NCBI RefSeq assembly: GCF_037992945.1
Contig: NZ_CP150304.1
Location: 3,227,501 to 3,291,500 of the forward strand
Length of the DNA stretch: 64,000 nt
DNA from: Peribacillus sp. FSL E2-0218
GTDB lineage: Bacteria > Bacillota > Bacilli > Bacillales > DSM-1321
Reading direction: 5' to 3'
Shown: positions 17,602 to 26,791 of the stretch, one piece after another
Layout: every line of letters begins with the position of its first letter
Numbering within the stretch: the first letter of the stretch is position 1
The notes under the pieces: generated by a model
What the model was told of the DNA's origin: nothing
The model's input: the letters and a program-made list of their open reading frames with translations, nothing else
Databases searched by the model: none
Made by a program: the position numbers and the translations under genes

Positions 17602-18393
17602 TCAAGAAGCTTTATGTTCAAGACGGAGCTTGTCGGCGACCATCGCGATGAATTCGGAATTCGTAGGCTTTGCCTTAGTCATGCTGACGGTATAACCGAA
17701 TAGGGATGAAATGGATTCGATGTTACCGCGGCTCCAGGCCACTTCAATCGCATGGCGGATGGCACGCTCAACACGGCTGGCGGTTGTATTGTATTTTTTG
17801 GCAATATCCGGATACAACACTTTGGTGATCGACCCCAACAGTTCAATATCGTTGTACACCATGGATATGGCTTCCCTTAAATACAAATAACCCTTAATAT
17901 GTGCAGGCACACCAATCTCATGGATAATGCTTGTAATGCTGGCATCCAGGTTCTTGGGCTTGGATTCATTTTGGGGACGATAACTGAATTGGCTATGATT
18001 TTTCAATACTGCCTGCCCTTTATTGCTCACCTGACGAATATGATTGGCCAAATTCTCCATATCAAAAGGCTTCAGGATGAAGTAGGACGCGCCCAAATCA
18101 ACGGCTTTTTTCGTGACATCTTCTTGACCAAAGGCAGTAAGCATAATTACGTTAGGCATGGCACCCCGTTTTACTTCACGAAGCTTCTCCAATACACCTA
18201 ACCCATCTAAATGAGGCATGATAATATCGAGGATCAATATATCGGGATCAACGTTTTCCAGCATCCCCAGGCAATCTTGACCGTTATGGGCTACCCCGAT
18301 TACCTCCATATCTTCCTGTGCAGAAATGTATTCTTCCAGAAGGCCAACAAGTTCTCTATTATCATCTACAACGCACACCTTAATTTTTTTCAC
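17602..18393 (-). CDS. spo0A: Spo0A, master response regulator of sporulation
   Basis: Phosphorelay response regulator of 263 aa. The receiver domain has the acidic pair DD (10-11), phospho-acceptor Asp56 in ILILDIIMP, Thr in MLTAFG and Lys in FILKPFD. The C-terminal DNA-binding domain contains the conserved HEIGVPAHIKGYLYLREAI and SRVERAIRHAIEVAWSRG helices. The start is GTG at 18393 after GAGGAGG, like the GTG start in B. subtilis. Upstream lie candidate 0A boxes and a sigma-H-like promoter. Gene order spo0A-spoIVB-recN is the classical one. Confidence 0.98.
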   Translation of the reverse strand: MKKIKVCVVDDNRELVGLLEEYISAQEDMEVIGVAHNGQDCLGMLENVDPDILILDIIMPHLDGLGVLEKLREVKRGAMPNVIMLTAFGQEDVTKKAVDLGASYFILKPFDMENLANHIRQVSNKGQAVLKNHSQFSYRPQNESKPKNLDASITSIIHEIGVPAHIKGYLYLREAISMVYNDIELLGSITKVLYPDIAKKYNTTASRVERAIRHAIEVAWSRGNIESISSLFGYTVSMTKAKPTNSEFIAMVADKLRLEHKAS

Positions 18394-18459
18394 GCTTGAT
18401 TTCCTCCTCAACTACAATTGGTCTTTTTTTCTATATGACTAAATTCTATTGTAATTGAA

Positions 18460-18486
18460 CTTTTCGACAATGGAAACTAAATTCCT
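18460..18486 (-). promoter_or_regulatory. Candidate sigma-H promoter of spo0A with overlapping 0A box
   Basis: On the minus strand AGGAAT (18481-18486) is followed by about 14 bases and CGAAAAG near 18460-18466. The second half overlaps the Spo0A-box TGTCGAA (18463-18469). This resembles the known sigma-H promoter of spo0A, in which a 0A box overlaps the -10 region. Confidence 0.5.
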
Positions 18487-18540
18487 TTTATTTTTGAAAA
18501 AATATAAGGAATTCAATATTATTCTCCCGATATCTCTTGT

Positions 18541-18580
18541 TTTCGACTTCGTTTGCTATTCGAATAAATCGATTGTCGAA
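18541..18580. promoter_or_regulatory. Upstream Spo0A boxes
   Basis: TGTCGAA occurs exactly at 18574-18580 on the plus strand. A one-mismatch copy, TTCGACT, lies at 18542-18548. With 18463-18469 they form a cluster of Spo0A-binding-like heptamers over 120 bases, consistent with autoregulation. No ORF is present in 18394-18700. Confidence 0.5.
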
Positions 18581-18701
18581 AAATCTTCACATCGTTATCA
18601 TTTTATCACATCGTTTCAAAAAAACCTCCTACTTTTTAAATAAAACAGCTGTAAATCCTTCGCTTCTCCTTATTTGCCGCTATTCTCTCCGTGGCTCAAT
18701 C

Positions 18702-18728
18702 AAAAAAAGGGCATCCTAAAGGATACCC
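18702..18728 (-). terminator. Intrinsic terminator after spoIVB
   Basis: GGGCATCC (18709-18716) pairs with GGATACCC (18721-18728) around a TAAA loop. The minus-strand product ends in seven T. Confidence 0.8.
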
Positions 18729-18733
18729 GGTCT

Positions 18734-20026
18734 TCAACTTGCCTTTTCATAATTATCTTTGTCGTATATATTGATACCGGCTTCGTTTAACATCCATTCA
18801 ATATGGACTCCATACCCACTTGTAGGATCATTGACAAATACATGGGTGACTGCACCGATTAATTTCCCATTTTGTATGATAGGACTGCCGCTCATACCTT
18901 GAACGATCCCGCCCGTTTTTTGAAGCAATTCTTTATCCGTCACTTTCAAGACCATTCCTTTGATGGCAGGAAATTTTTGAGGGATGGAACTGACGATTTC
19001 CACATCGAATTCTTCTACTTTGGAGCCATCCACCACAGTCAGGATTTTTGCTGGTCCTTCCTTTACCTCATGGGAAAGGGTGATGGGAAGTGCTTTGTCA
19101 CTGATTCCGTTTTTGAAATCCTGATTTAATTTTCCAAAGATTCCAAAGGGACTATTTCGATTGATATTGCCTATTTTTTCTTTATTGGATGAAAAGCGTG
19201 CCAATTTTTCTCCCGGGTCACCATTACTTCCCTTTTCAATGGAAGTGACCGTCGATTGAACAATTTGTCCATCCTTTACAACAATCGGTTTTTTCGTGTC
19301 CATATCAGAAATAACATGTCCCAATGCCCCATATTTTTTCGAATCCGGGTGATAAAAGGTCATCGTTCCTATGCCAGCTGCTGAATCACGGATATATAAA
19401 CCCAATTTGTATGTTCCTTCATTCTTATCTTTCAAAGGTAAAAGGGTACTATGAAGCACTTCGTTATCACGATTGATGACAAGTTTCAACGCTTCCCCCT
19501 TCTCACCTGCCTGCTGAACAAAAGGGGTTACATCCCCCATCTTCTTTATCGTCTGACCATTGATTTCTGTAATAATATCGCCGATTTCAATCTTCGCTTT
19601 TTCTCCTGGTGATTTTTTCCCCTGCGCAGTATCAATGAGATGATGACCTACAACGAGCACCCCAAGAGTATTAAGTTTCACCCCGATGGATTGGCCCCCG
19701 GGCATGACTTTAAAGTCCTTCAACACCCGAATGTCGACCTTTTTGGCAGGCAATCCCGCCACATCAAGTAACACTTCGTTCGTTCCTGGTTTCTCGGCAC
19801 CAAGCGTAATTGAAGCTTGCTCATCATGAAGCGAAATCCCGTCACTGGATCCCGAAGCTTTTGCAGAAACAGGCAATGATTTGGAAATACTATATTGACT
19901 TCCTTCAAATAGTACAAGATGATTTGGAATTAAAAAATATTCACGAGATGGCTGGTATAACCCTAATGTTAATAGCGAAACAAGGAGAATTCCACCGATG
20001 ATCCTGTTTATCCATACAAATTTCAA
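18734..20026 (-). CDS. spoIVB: SpoIVB serine peptidase, sigma-K checkpoint signal
   Basis: Secreted forespore serine peptidase that cleaves SpoIVFA and so triggers pro-sigma-K processing. An N-terminal membrane anchor (about residues 8-26), a PDZ domain (about 105-200) and the SA-family peptidase domain are visible. The domain has YGALGHVISD with the catalytic His and GMSGSPII with the Ser near 381. A TTG at 20026 is preferred because AGGAGA lies nine bases upstream; the GTG at 20035 abuts that site. A strong sigma-F/G-type promoter precedes it. Confidence 0.96.
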   Translation of the reverse strand: MKFVWINRIIGGILLVSLLTLGLYQPSREYFLIPNHLVLFEGSQYSISKSLPVSAKASGSSDGISLHDEQASITLGAEKPGTNEVLLDVAGLPAKKVDIRVLKDFKVMPGGQSIGVKLNTLGVLVVGHHLIDTAQGKKSPGEKAKIEIGDIITEINGQTIKKMGDVTPFVQQAGEKGEALKLVINRDNEVLHSTLLPLKDKNEGTYKLGLYIRDSAAGIGTMTFYHPDSKKYGALGHVISDMDTKKPIVVKDGQIVQSTVTSIEKGSNGDPGEKLARFSSNKEKIGNINRNSPFGIFGKLNQDFKNGISDKALPITLSHEVKEGPAKILTVVDGSKVEEFDVEIVSSIPQKFPAIKGMVLKVTDKELLQKTGGIVQGMSGSPIIQNGKLIGAVTHVFVNDPTSGYGVHIEWMLNEAGINIYDKDNYEKAS

Positions 20027-20070
20027 TCCATTCACTCTCCTCGCTCTCTGAAACTTTATGGCTACACCTT

Positions 20071-20101
20071 TAATTTAGCCCTCATGACAATCATTTATAA
20101 C
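20071..20101 (-). promoter_or_regulatory. Sigma-F/sigma-G type promoter of spoIVB
   Basis: Minus-strand GTTATA (20096-20101), 15 bases, then GGCTAAATTA (20071-20080). The -10 matches GGnnAnAnTR at every fixed position and the spacing is exact. This agrees with the forespore-specific expression known for spoIVB. Confidence 0.72.
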
Positions 20102-20105
20102 AGGA

Positions 20106-20141
20106 GCAAAAAATAAAAGCTATCCGTTTTTGGATAGCTTT
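20106..20141 (-). terminator. Intrinsic terminator after recN
   Basis: AAGCTATCC (20117-20125) pairs with GGATAGCTT (20132-20140). TTTTATTTTTT follows on the minus strand. Confidence 0.85.
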
Positions 20142-20196
20142 ACAATGAATGCTTATGAGGAAGTTAATAAATGTTCATAATCTTCTTACGCGCCCA

Positions 20197-21912
20197 TCAA
20201 GAAGTGATCTTCAGCCTTTTGGCCAGCTGTATTAACTCATTGGCATGCTGCTTCGTCAAGTCGGTAATCTCGACCCCCGAAATCATCCTGCCGATTTCTT
20301 TTATTTTTTCCGTTTCAATCAAAGGCTTCACGGAGGTATTCGTCCGTCCTGCCCTGACATTTTTCGCAATGAATAAATGGGTATCCGCCATGGCTGCGAC
20401 CTGTGGCAAATGAGATATGCACAAAACCTGAGACCCCGTGGCCACTTTATAAATCTTCTCGGCAATGGATTGTGCAACCCGCCCGCTGACACCAGTGTCC
20501 ACTTCATCGAATATAATCGAAGTAATGCCTTGATGCTTGGAAAAAATGCTTTTCAGCGCGAGCATGATCCGCGACAGCTCTCCCCCCGAGGCAATTTTGG
20601 AAAGGGGTTTTAATGGTTCGCCGGGATTCGTGGAAATATAAAATTCCATGGAGTCCAGCCCGGACTGATTGATTCCCTTATCTGACAACTCATCGAACGT
20701 ATAAGCCGTTTGATGGAAATGAGGTTCGAAAATTGTTTTTTCCATGTATAAATCTTTTAATTCCTGATGAATTTTTTTTGTAAGCTGTTGAGCGAACCCC
20801 TGGCGTAATTCAGACAGGTTCTTTGCTTCAACAATTAAATCGGCCTTAATCGATTTCATTTCCTTTTCAAGCTTAGCGATATGCGTTTCCCTATTAAGCA
20901 GCTTTTCGACTTCCTCTTCAATGCCTGCGCCATATTCGAGGATTTCCTCGATGGACCGTCCGTATTTCCGTTTCAATTGATTTATTTCATTTAGGCGTCC
21001 CTCGATGAATTCAACACGTTCCGTATCATAATCCAAGGAATCCAATTGATCTCGGATATTCGATACGGCTTCCTCGAGCAGGAAGTAACTATTGGAGACG
21101 ATTTCTGAGCTGGCTTGTAGCCCCTCATCCAGCCCTGCCGCCTCTTCCATGTTATTCATGGCTACCGACAGCCAATCAATTGCATGCTGCTCACCGTTTA
21201 ATGCATTATAGCTCGTTTGCAGCGCTTCATGGATTTTCTCGAAATTATTAATTTTTTTCCGCTCTTCCATCAATTCTTCATCTTCCTGAAGTTTCAAGTC
21301 GGCTTTTTGGATTTCATCGAATTGAAATTGGATCAAGTCAAGACGGTGCACCATTTGCTGCTCATTCTGACTTAAATCATTCAATTGCTTCGAAGCGGAT
21401 TCATATTGTTTATATAGCTTTTGGTATTCGGTAAGTGCAGACGCGATTTTTTCACCGCCAAATTGATCCAGCAACGGCAAATGGAGTCGTTCATCCATTA
21501 ATTCCTGATGTTCATGCTGGCCATGGATATCAATCAGAGTTCGCCCTATCTCACGTAAAATGGCAATCGTCACCAGTTTTCCATTTACCCGGCATACGCT
21601 TTTTCCGCTAAGCGAGATGTCTCTTCGAAGAATGGCCATCCCATCATGCATGTCCAAGCCGAATTCTTCCGCCTTGGCAAAGACCGGATGTTTTTCATCA
21701 TCTATTTGAAACAGCCCTTCTATTTCCGCCTTTGACTCTCCATGACGAATAAACTCGGAGGAACCACGCCCCCCAACCAAAAGGTGGACGGCATCTATAA
21801 TAATTGATTTACCTGCCCCTGTTTCACCGGTCAAGACAGTCAAGCCTTTCTCGAACGAAACGGACAGGCTGTCTATGATCGCAAAATTCCTAATCGATAG
21901 TTCTGTTAACAA
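20197..21912 (-). CDS. recN: DNA repair ATPase RecN
   Basis: SMC-like ATPase that assembles at double-strand breaks. The 571-aa protein has Walker A GETGAGKS (about residues 30-37), two long coiled-coil arms (about 150-370) and the C-terminal signature SGGELSRIMLALK with Walker B SIIFDEVDTG. TTG 21912 is chosen: the protein then begins MLTELSIRNFAII as in relatives, and GTGAGGTGA lies at the correct distance. It follows the arginine repressor gene by 21 bases, as in other Bacillus. Confidence 0.96.
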   Translation of the reverse strand: MLTELSIRNFAIIDSLSVSFEKGLTVLTGETGAGKSIIIDAVHLLVGGRGSSEFIRHGESKAEIEGLFQIDDEKHPVFAKAEEFGLDMHDGMAILRRDISLSGKSVCRVNGKLVTIAILREIGRTLIDIHGQHEHQELMDERLHLPLLDQFGGEKIASALTEYQKLYKQYESASKQLNDLSQNEQQMVHRLDLIQFQFDEIQKADLKLQEDEELMEERKKINNFEKIHEALQTSYNALNGEQHAIDWLSVAMNNMEEAAGLDEGLQASSEIVSNSYFLLEEAVSNIRDQLDSLDYDTERVEFIEGRLNEINQLKRKYGRSIEEILEYGAGIEEEVEKLLNRETHIAKLEKEMKSIKADLIVEAKNLSELRQGFAQQLTKKIHQELKDLYMEKTIFEPHFHQTAYTFDELSDKGINQSGLDSMEFYISTNPGEPLKPLSKIASGGELSRIMLALKSIFSKHQGITSIIFDEVDTGVSGRVAQSIAEKIYKVATGSQVLCISHLPQVAAMADTHLFIAKNVRAGRTNTSVKPLIETEKIKEIGRMISGVEITDLTKQHANELIQLAKRLKITS

Positions 21913-21933
21913 ACGGGTCACCTCACAAAATTA

Positions 21934-22383
21934 TTAGAGCATGTCCAAGAATTTGCCGGAAATGATCTTTGCATCTTCCTCAGAGCGGCAAATGATCAAG
22001 CACGTATCATCGCCGCCGATCGTTCCGAGTATTTCTTGCCAATTCAAATTATCAATCAATGCACAGATTGCCTGGGCATTACCCGGAAGCATTTTCATGA
22101 CGAGTAAATTGTTCGCTGCATCGATGCGTACAAAAGCATCAACAAGGATTCTCTTTAATTTTTGAAGCGGGTTGAAGCGTTGATCGGCAGGCAGGCTGTA
22201 TTTATACCTGCCATCCGTTAACGGGACCTTTACAAGATGGAGCTCTTTGATATCCCGCGATACCGTGGCCTGAGTCACGTTGTATCCAGCCAATTTCAGT
22301 TCTTCAACCAACTCATCTTGCGTCTCGATATCGTTATTGGTGATAATGTCCCTAATTTTTATATGTCGTTGCCCTTTATTCAT
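21934..22383 (-). CDS. ahrC: Arginine repressor AhrC/ArgR
   Basis: Hexameric arginine-responsive regulator of 149 aa, which represses arginine synthesis and activates catabolism genes in Bacillus. The N-terminal winged helix contains QATVSRDIKELHLVKVP. The C-terminal oligomerisation and arginine-binding domain contains PGNAQAICALIDN and GTIGGDDT, where the paired Asp residues contact arginine. The start is ATG 22383, which gives the conserved MNKGQRHIKIR; the four upstream residues are rejected. The 308 bases upstream hold only the tlyA terminator and no recognised operator. Confidence 0.96.
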   Translation of the reverse strand: MNKGQRHIKIRDIITNNDIETQDELVEELKLAGYNVTQATVSRDIKELHLVKVPLTDGRYKYSLPADQRFNPLQKLKRILVDAFVRIDAANNLLVMKMLPGNAQAICALIDNLNWQEILGTIGGDDTCLIICRSEEDAKIISGKFLDML

Positions 22384-22635
22384 AAGCAGAAGCACCTCTT
22401 CTCAACTGTTGTTCATCTATTGGTCATGCGCATCACTTTCATATCATGGATAAAGCTTCCGGTTTAGTAAGGCTTCGCAATCTTCACTGTGTGCAAATAG
22501 CCCCCCCTTACGGTGGTTAATATTAATGGTAGCGGATTTTTATGCAATTGTACAATTTTTTCTCTAAATGGCATGCGTTGTGCTTTCATTATTTGTTTCT
22601 ATGCTGCCAAGGCTCCTTCAAAAGATTCCCCAGAA

Positions 22636-22678
22636 GGTAAAAAGCTCCTTTTAGCCAACCATTCAGCCAAAGGAGCCC
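22636..22678 (-). terminator. Intrinsic terminator after the TlyA-type methyltransferase gene
   Basis: The minus strand reads GGCTCCTTTGGCT, a short loop, then GGCTAAAAGGAGC followed by five T. The stem has one small internal mismatch. Confidence 0.8.
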
Positions 22679-22691
22679 TCTAAAGTTCAAG

Positions 22692-23519
22692 CTATTCTTT
22701 TTTAAACTGGGCATGTGCTTCCGAAACGATCTCATCAACCGTTTTGGATAGCTTGAATTCTCCATCTTCTTTGGATCCTTGCCAATGTAAATGAAGCAGG
22801 AATTCAATATTTCCATCGCCGCCTGTAATTGGCGAGAAGGAGGCATCCATAATATCGTAGCCTTCTTTTTTTGCAAAAGAAATGATTTTATCCAGCACCT
22901 GCTTGTGAATTTTAGGATCACGAACAATTCCCTTTTTTCCCACTTGATCCTTTCCAGCTTCGAATTGCGGTTTCACTAAGGCAACGACGTCACTGTTAGG
23001 AACCAGCAGGGTCTTTAACACAGGTAAAATTAAGGTGAGCGAGATGAAAGAAACATCGATGCTTGCAAAGTTCGGCATCTCCCCATCCAAATCTGCCGGT
23101 GTAACATAGCGGAAGTTAGTCCGTTCCATCACTTTTACCCGTTCATCCTGCCTAAGCTTCCAGGCAAGTTGATTATAGCCGACATCCAGTGCATAAGACA
23201 TCGTCGCACCATTTTGCAAAGCGCAATCGGTGAACCCGCCAGTTGATGATCCGATATCCAGGAGGATCTTTCCGTCCATTTGCAAGTCGAATTCGTTTAA
23301 GGCTTTCTCCAGTTTCAGCCCGCCTCTTGACACATAAGGCATGACTTTACCTTTGATCGTAAATTCGAGATCGACTGGCACCTTTTCCCCCGGCTTTTCG
23401 TACCTCTCTTCATTCGCGTAGACAAGACCGGCCATAACCATCCGCTTAGCTTTTTCACGTGTATCGGCCAAGCCCTGTTCTACAAGCAATACATCTACTC
23501 TTTCTTTCATTACTTTCAT
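22692..23519 (-). CDS. yqxC: TlyA-family rRNA 2'-O-methyltransferase (YqxC)
   Basis: RNA methyltransferase of 275 aa with an N-terminal S4 RNA-binding domain (MKERVDVLLVEQGLADTREKA) and a Rossmann-type methyltransferase domain (ILLDIGSSTGGFTDCAL). Relatives methylate ribosomal cytidines; the exact target in this organism is not shown. Older annotations call the family haemolysin A-like, which the domain order does not support. The ATG at 23519 comes four bases after the dxs stop. A second in-frame ATG three codons later is also possible. Confidence 0.92.
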   Translation of the reverse strand: MKVMKERVDVLLVEQGLADTREKAKRMVMAGLVYANEERYEKPGEKVPVDLEFTIKGKVMPYVSRGGLKLEKALNEFDLQMDGKILLDIGSSTGGFTDCALQNGATMSYALDVGYNQLAWKLRQDERVKVMERTNFRYVTPADLDGEMPNFASIDVSFISLTLILPVLKTLLVPNSDVVALVKPQFEAGKDQVGKKGIVRDPKIHKQVLDKIISFAKKEGYDIMDASFSPITGGDGNIEFLLHLHWQGSKEDGEFKLSKTVDEIVSEAHAQFKKE

Positions 23520-23523
23520 ATTG

Positions 23524-25416
23524 TCAGGCCCTTTTTTCTTTTTTGGGTGTTATCATTTTTATCTTTTTAATGGCAATTTCGGTCGTTAAGCCAATTTCTT
23601 CCAGCAATTCATCGACACTTCCATGTTCAATGAAATAATCCGGAATGCCCATTCGATCGATGATGGCTCCATAAAAGCCCTGATCATGTGCATATTCCAG
23701 TACAGAACTTCCAAAACCGCCCTGCAGCACAGCTTCTTCTATCGTCAGGATCGGCATTTTTTCACCGAGTAGGCTGCTTAGCATCTTCTCATCCAAAGGT
23801 TTTATGAACCTGGCATTGATCACCTTAACGGAATAATCCTCTTTCTCCAGCCGTTCTGCAGCCTCAAGGGCCATCGGAATCGTTGTGCCGAACGTCAAGA
23901 TGGCAGCATCCGTTCCTTCTTTCAGAACTTCCCATGATCCGATTGGTATCTGCTTCAATTCGCTATCCATCGCAACGCCCCAGCCATTTCCGCGCGGGAA
24001 ACGCATAGCGATGGGGCCATCATTATAGCTTATGGCCGTATTGACCATATGCTGACCTTCGTTTTCGTCCTTAGGCATCATCAATACCATATTCGGAACG
24101 TGCCGTAAGAAAGCAATATCGAAAACGCCTTGGTGCGTTTCCCCATCGGAGCCAACCAACCCGGCACGATCGATGCCTATGAATACGTTCAAATTCTGGC
24201 GGCAGATATCATGGACCACTTGGTCATAGGCCCTTTGGAGAAAGGTCGAATAAATGGCCAGGAATGGTTTCATGTTTTGCGTAGCCAAGCCAGCTGCAAA
24301 AGTGGCAGCATGCTGCTCGGCAATCCCTACATCATAGAAACGTTCAGGGAATTCTTGAGCAAATCCCACCAATTTCGAACCGACAGGCATGGCAGGCGTT
24401 ATGGCGACTATCCGTTCGTCTTCACGGGCAAGCCTGCTGACGGTATCGCTCACAAGCGCACTCCACGCAGGCCCTTTAGTAGGGGATTTGACGAAATCGC
24501 CTGTTTCGATCTTGTATGGGCCTGTCCCATGCCAATTTCCTGTAGTGTCCAATTCGGCTGGGGAATAGCCCTTGCCTTTTTTCGTGATGACATGCAGCAG
24601 GACCGGTCCCTTCGTTTTCTTCGCATATCTTAAATTCTCCAGCAGTTCTTCATAATTATGGCCATCTACAGGGCCAAGGTATGTGAAACCGAGTTCTTCG
24701 AAGAAAATTCCTGAAACCAATAAATACTTCATGCTATCTTTCAAGCGTTCGGCCGTAGCTGCAAGCTTTCCTCCGACGGCAGGAATTTTTTTCAATAGCA
24801 GCTCCAATTCATCTTTTGCCCAGTTATATTTACCTGCCGTACGCAATCTTCCCAATATGGTGTGCAATGCTCCAACGTTAGGGGCGATCGACATTTCATT
24901 ATCATTAAGAATGACGATCATGTCCTTTTTTTCGTCCCCGATATGATTCAAGGCTTCAAGTGCCATGCCGCCTGTAAGGGCTCCATCACCGATTACAGGT
25001 AAAATGAAACTTTTTTCACCCTTGATATCACGGGCAGCAGCCATTCCCATGGCAGCCGAAAGGGAAGTTGAACTGTGGCCGGTTTCCCATACATCATGGG
25101 GGCTTTCAATCATTTTCGGAAAGCCGCACAGCCCTTTGTATTTCTTTAAGGAATCGAACTCCCCAGCCCTGCCTGTCAGGATTTTGTGGACATATGATTG
25201 ATGTCCGACATCCCAAAGGATTTTATCATTGGGACTGTCAAACTCTTTATGCAAAGCAATGGTCAATTCCACGACTCCTAAATTGGGGCCGATGTGCCCG
25301 CCGGTGACCGATAGTTTTTCTACAAGGAATTTACGAATATCCACACTTAACTCGACTAGTTCTTCATTATTCATCTTCTTCAAAAAAGAAGGGTCTTTTA
25401 TAGATAGAAGATCCAA
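23524..25416 (-). CDS. dxs: 1-deoxy-D-xylulose-5-phosphate synthase
   Basis: First enzyme of the MEP isoprenoid pathway, condensing pyruvate and glyceraldehyde 3-phosphate with thiamine diphosphate. Domain I shows GHIGPNLGVVELT and the ThDP motif GDGALTGGMALEALN; domain II shows DRAGLVGSDGETHQG. TTG 25416 (630 aa) is chosen because the protein then starts at the conserved LDLLSIKDPSFLKK and AGTGAGTGG lies upstream. The open frame runs 39 codons further without any family similarity. It is followed by yqxC with a four-base gap. Confidence 0.96.
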   Translation of the reverse strand: MDLLSIKDPSFLKKMNNEELVELSVDIRKFLVEKLSVTGGHIGPNLGVVELTIALHKEFDSPNDKILWDVGHQSYVHKILTGRAGEFDSLKKYKGLCGFPKMIESPHDVWETGHSSTSLSAAMGMAAARDIKGEKSFILPVIGDGALTGGMALEALNHIGDEKKDMIVILNDNEMSIAPNVGALHTILGRLRTAGKYNWAKDELELLLKKIPAVGGKLAATAERLKDSMKYLLVSGIFFEELGFTYLGPVDGHNYEELLENLRYAKKTKGPVLLHVITKKGKGYSPAELDTTGNWHGTGPYKIETGDFVKSPTKGPAWSALVSDTVSRLAREDERIVAITPAMPVGSKLVGFAQEFPERFYDVGIAEQHAATFAAGLATQNMKPFLAIYSTFLQRAYDQVVHDICRQNLNVFIGIDRAGLVGSDGETHQGVFDIAFLRHVPNMVLMMPKDENEGQHMVNTAISYNDGPIAMRFPRGNGWGVAMDSELKQIPIGSWEVLKEGTDAAILTFGTTIPMALEAAERLEKEDYSVKVINARFIKPLDEKMLSSLLGEKMPILTIEEAVLQGGFGSSVLEYAHDQGFYGAIIDRMGIPDYFIEHGSVDELLEEIGLTTEIAIKKIKMITPKKEKRA

Positions 25417-25513
25417 ATAGGACCACTCACTTTCTGTCATTTTCGGTTGGAAGCAAAACAAATCCTCATCAAGAGGGATATATTGAAGACTTGACCGAAA
25501 AATTGGTTTTAAG

Positions 25514-25552
25514 TTAAAAATAGCCGCCAACACCCAGGTGATTTCGGCGGCT
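25514..25552 (-). terminator. Intrinsic terminator after ispA
   Basis: AGCCGCC (25522-25528) pairs with GGCGGCT (25546-25552), with CACCtGGGTG inside the loop. ATTTTTAAC follows on the minus strand. It separates ispA from dxs, so dxs probably has its own promoter in 25417-25513. Confidence 0.8.
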
Positions 25553-25662
25553 TCATTACCTATTTAATCACGTAACTCCATTAAAAAGCGATCTTGTTTT
25601 TCACATATTTTTGCACAATGAGTATACCATAAAACCTTAATTGATAACAAATTTAGCCACAA

Positions 25663-26556
25663 TCAATGATCTCGGGTGGCTATTAAATCCGTCAGCTCAT
25701 TCAGCAAATCGGTTTCCAGGGCCGTTTTTGCTAAAGAGGCATGGGCAAGGCCAATATGCTGTTCAAGCTTCTCCTTCGCCCCTTGGAGCGAAAGCAGTGA
25801 AGGATATGTGCTTTTATGGTTTCCTTCATCACTGCCAACCGGCTTGCCAATCAACTCAACAGATCCTTCAATATCCAGAATATCATCCCGTATCTGAAAA
25901 GCAAGCCCTAGGTGATAGCCAAAGTTACGTAAATGCTGAAGCTGCTCTCCATTCGCTCCTGATAATATGGCTCCGGAGAGAACACTTGCCGTCAGCAGCT
26001 TGCCCGTTTTATGTTCATGGATATACTCCAATTCCCTGAGGGTCAACTGCTTATCTTCCCCTTCCATATCGGCGACTTGACCGCCAACCATCCCCTCTGC
26101 TCCGGCAGACTTGGCGATTTCGCTTACAAGGTCCAGTTTCATTTGGGCCGTCACCTCGGGATCGTTCATACCCGAGATCAATTGGAAGCTATATGTAAGT
26201 AAGGCATCACCGGCAAGAACGGCTACGGCCTCACCAAATACTTTATGGTTCGTCGGTTTTCCGCGGCGGAGATCATCATCATCCATCGCGGGAAGGTCAT
26301 CATGAATTAAAGAATAGGTATGGATCATTTCAATCGCTGCCGCTGCCGGAATTCCCATTCTCAAGTTTTTCCCGAATGCCCCCAACACTGCAAAAACCAA
26401 TAAAGGGCGTATTCTTTTTCCGCCGGCTTCGAGTGAATAGGCCATCGCCTCTTTCACCACAGCCGGAGCTTCAAGCTTTTTAACGTATTCAATGATTTCC
26501 GTTTCGATTATTGCTTTGTATTCTTTAGAAAAAAGATCGAAGGATGTTGGACTCAT
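25663..26556 (-). CDS. ispA: Farnesyl diphosphate synthase
   Basis: Short-chain trans-prenyltransferase of 297 aa that makes farnesyl diphosphate from IPP and DMAPP. The first aspartate-rich motif is HDDLPAMDDDDLRRGK (DDxxD type) and the second is QIRDDILDIEG. The ATG at 26556 follows AGGAGGAA and lies one base after the xseB stop. The longer frame overlaps xseB and is rejected. With xseA and xseB it forms one operon, as in B. subtilis. Confidence 0.95.
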   Translation of the reverse strand: MSPTSFDLFSKEYKAIIETEIIEYVKKLEAPAVVKEAMAYSLEAGGKRIRPLLVFAVLGAFGKNLRMGIPAAAAIEMIHTYSLIHDDLPAMDDDDLRRGKPTNHKVFGEAVAVLAGDALLTYSFQLISGMNDPEVTAQMKLDLVSEIAKSAGAEGMVGGQVADMEGEDKQLTLRELEYIHEHKTGKLLTASVLSGAILSGANGEQLQHLRNFGYHLGLAFQIRDDILDIEGSVELIGKPVGSDEGNHKSTYPSLLSLQGAKEKLEQHIGLAHASLAKTALETDLLNELTDLIATRDH

Positions 26557-26557
26557 G

Positions 26558-26791
26558 TTATTCTTCCTCCTGGACAACGAAGTTTTCAAGTTCCCCGTCT
26601 TCCCGTAAAATTTGGGTCAGCTGATCTTCAACCGCCTTAAGCTTCGTATGACACAGCCTGGATAAGTCCATACCTTGTTTATATATGGAAATGGCTTCTT
26701 CAAGGGGCACATCTCCTTCTTCAAGCTGTTCCACAATTTTTTCCAGATTCTCCATCGCTTCTTCGAATGTAGCTTCCTGTTTTTTTGTCAT
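26558..26791 (-). CDS. xseB: Exodeoxyribonuclease VII small subunit
   Basis: 77-aa subunit that binds XseA to form exonuclease VII, which degrades single-stranded DNA from both ends to oligonucleotides. It has the family signature FEEAMENLEKIVEQLEEGDVPLEEAI and is largely helical. Its ATG overlaps the xseA stop by four bases (ATGA), which indicates coupled translation. Confidence 0.95.
   Translation of the reverse strand: MTKKQEATFEEAMENLEKIVEQLEEGDVPLEEAISIYKQGMDLSRLCHTKLKAVEDQLTQILREDGELENFVVQEEE

Noticed and set aside
25417..25533. N-terminal 39-residue extension of Dxs
   Set aside because: The extra sequence has no similarity to Dxs and no ribosome site; TTG 25416 gives the conserved N-terminus and normal length.
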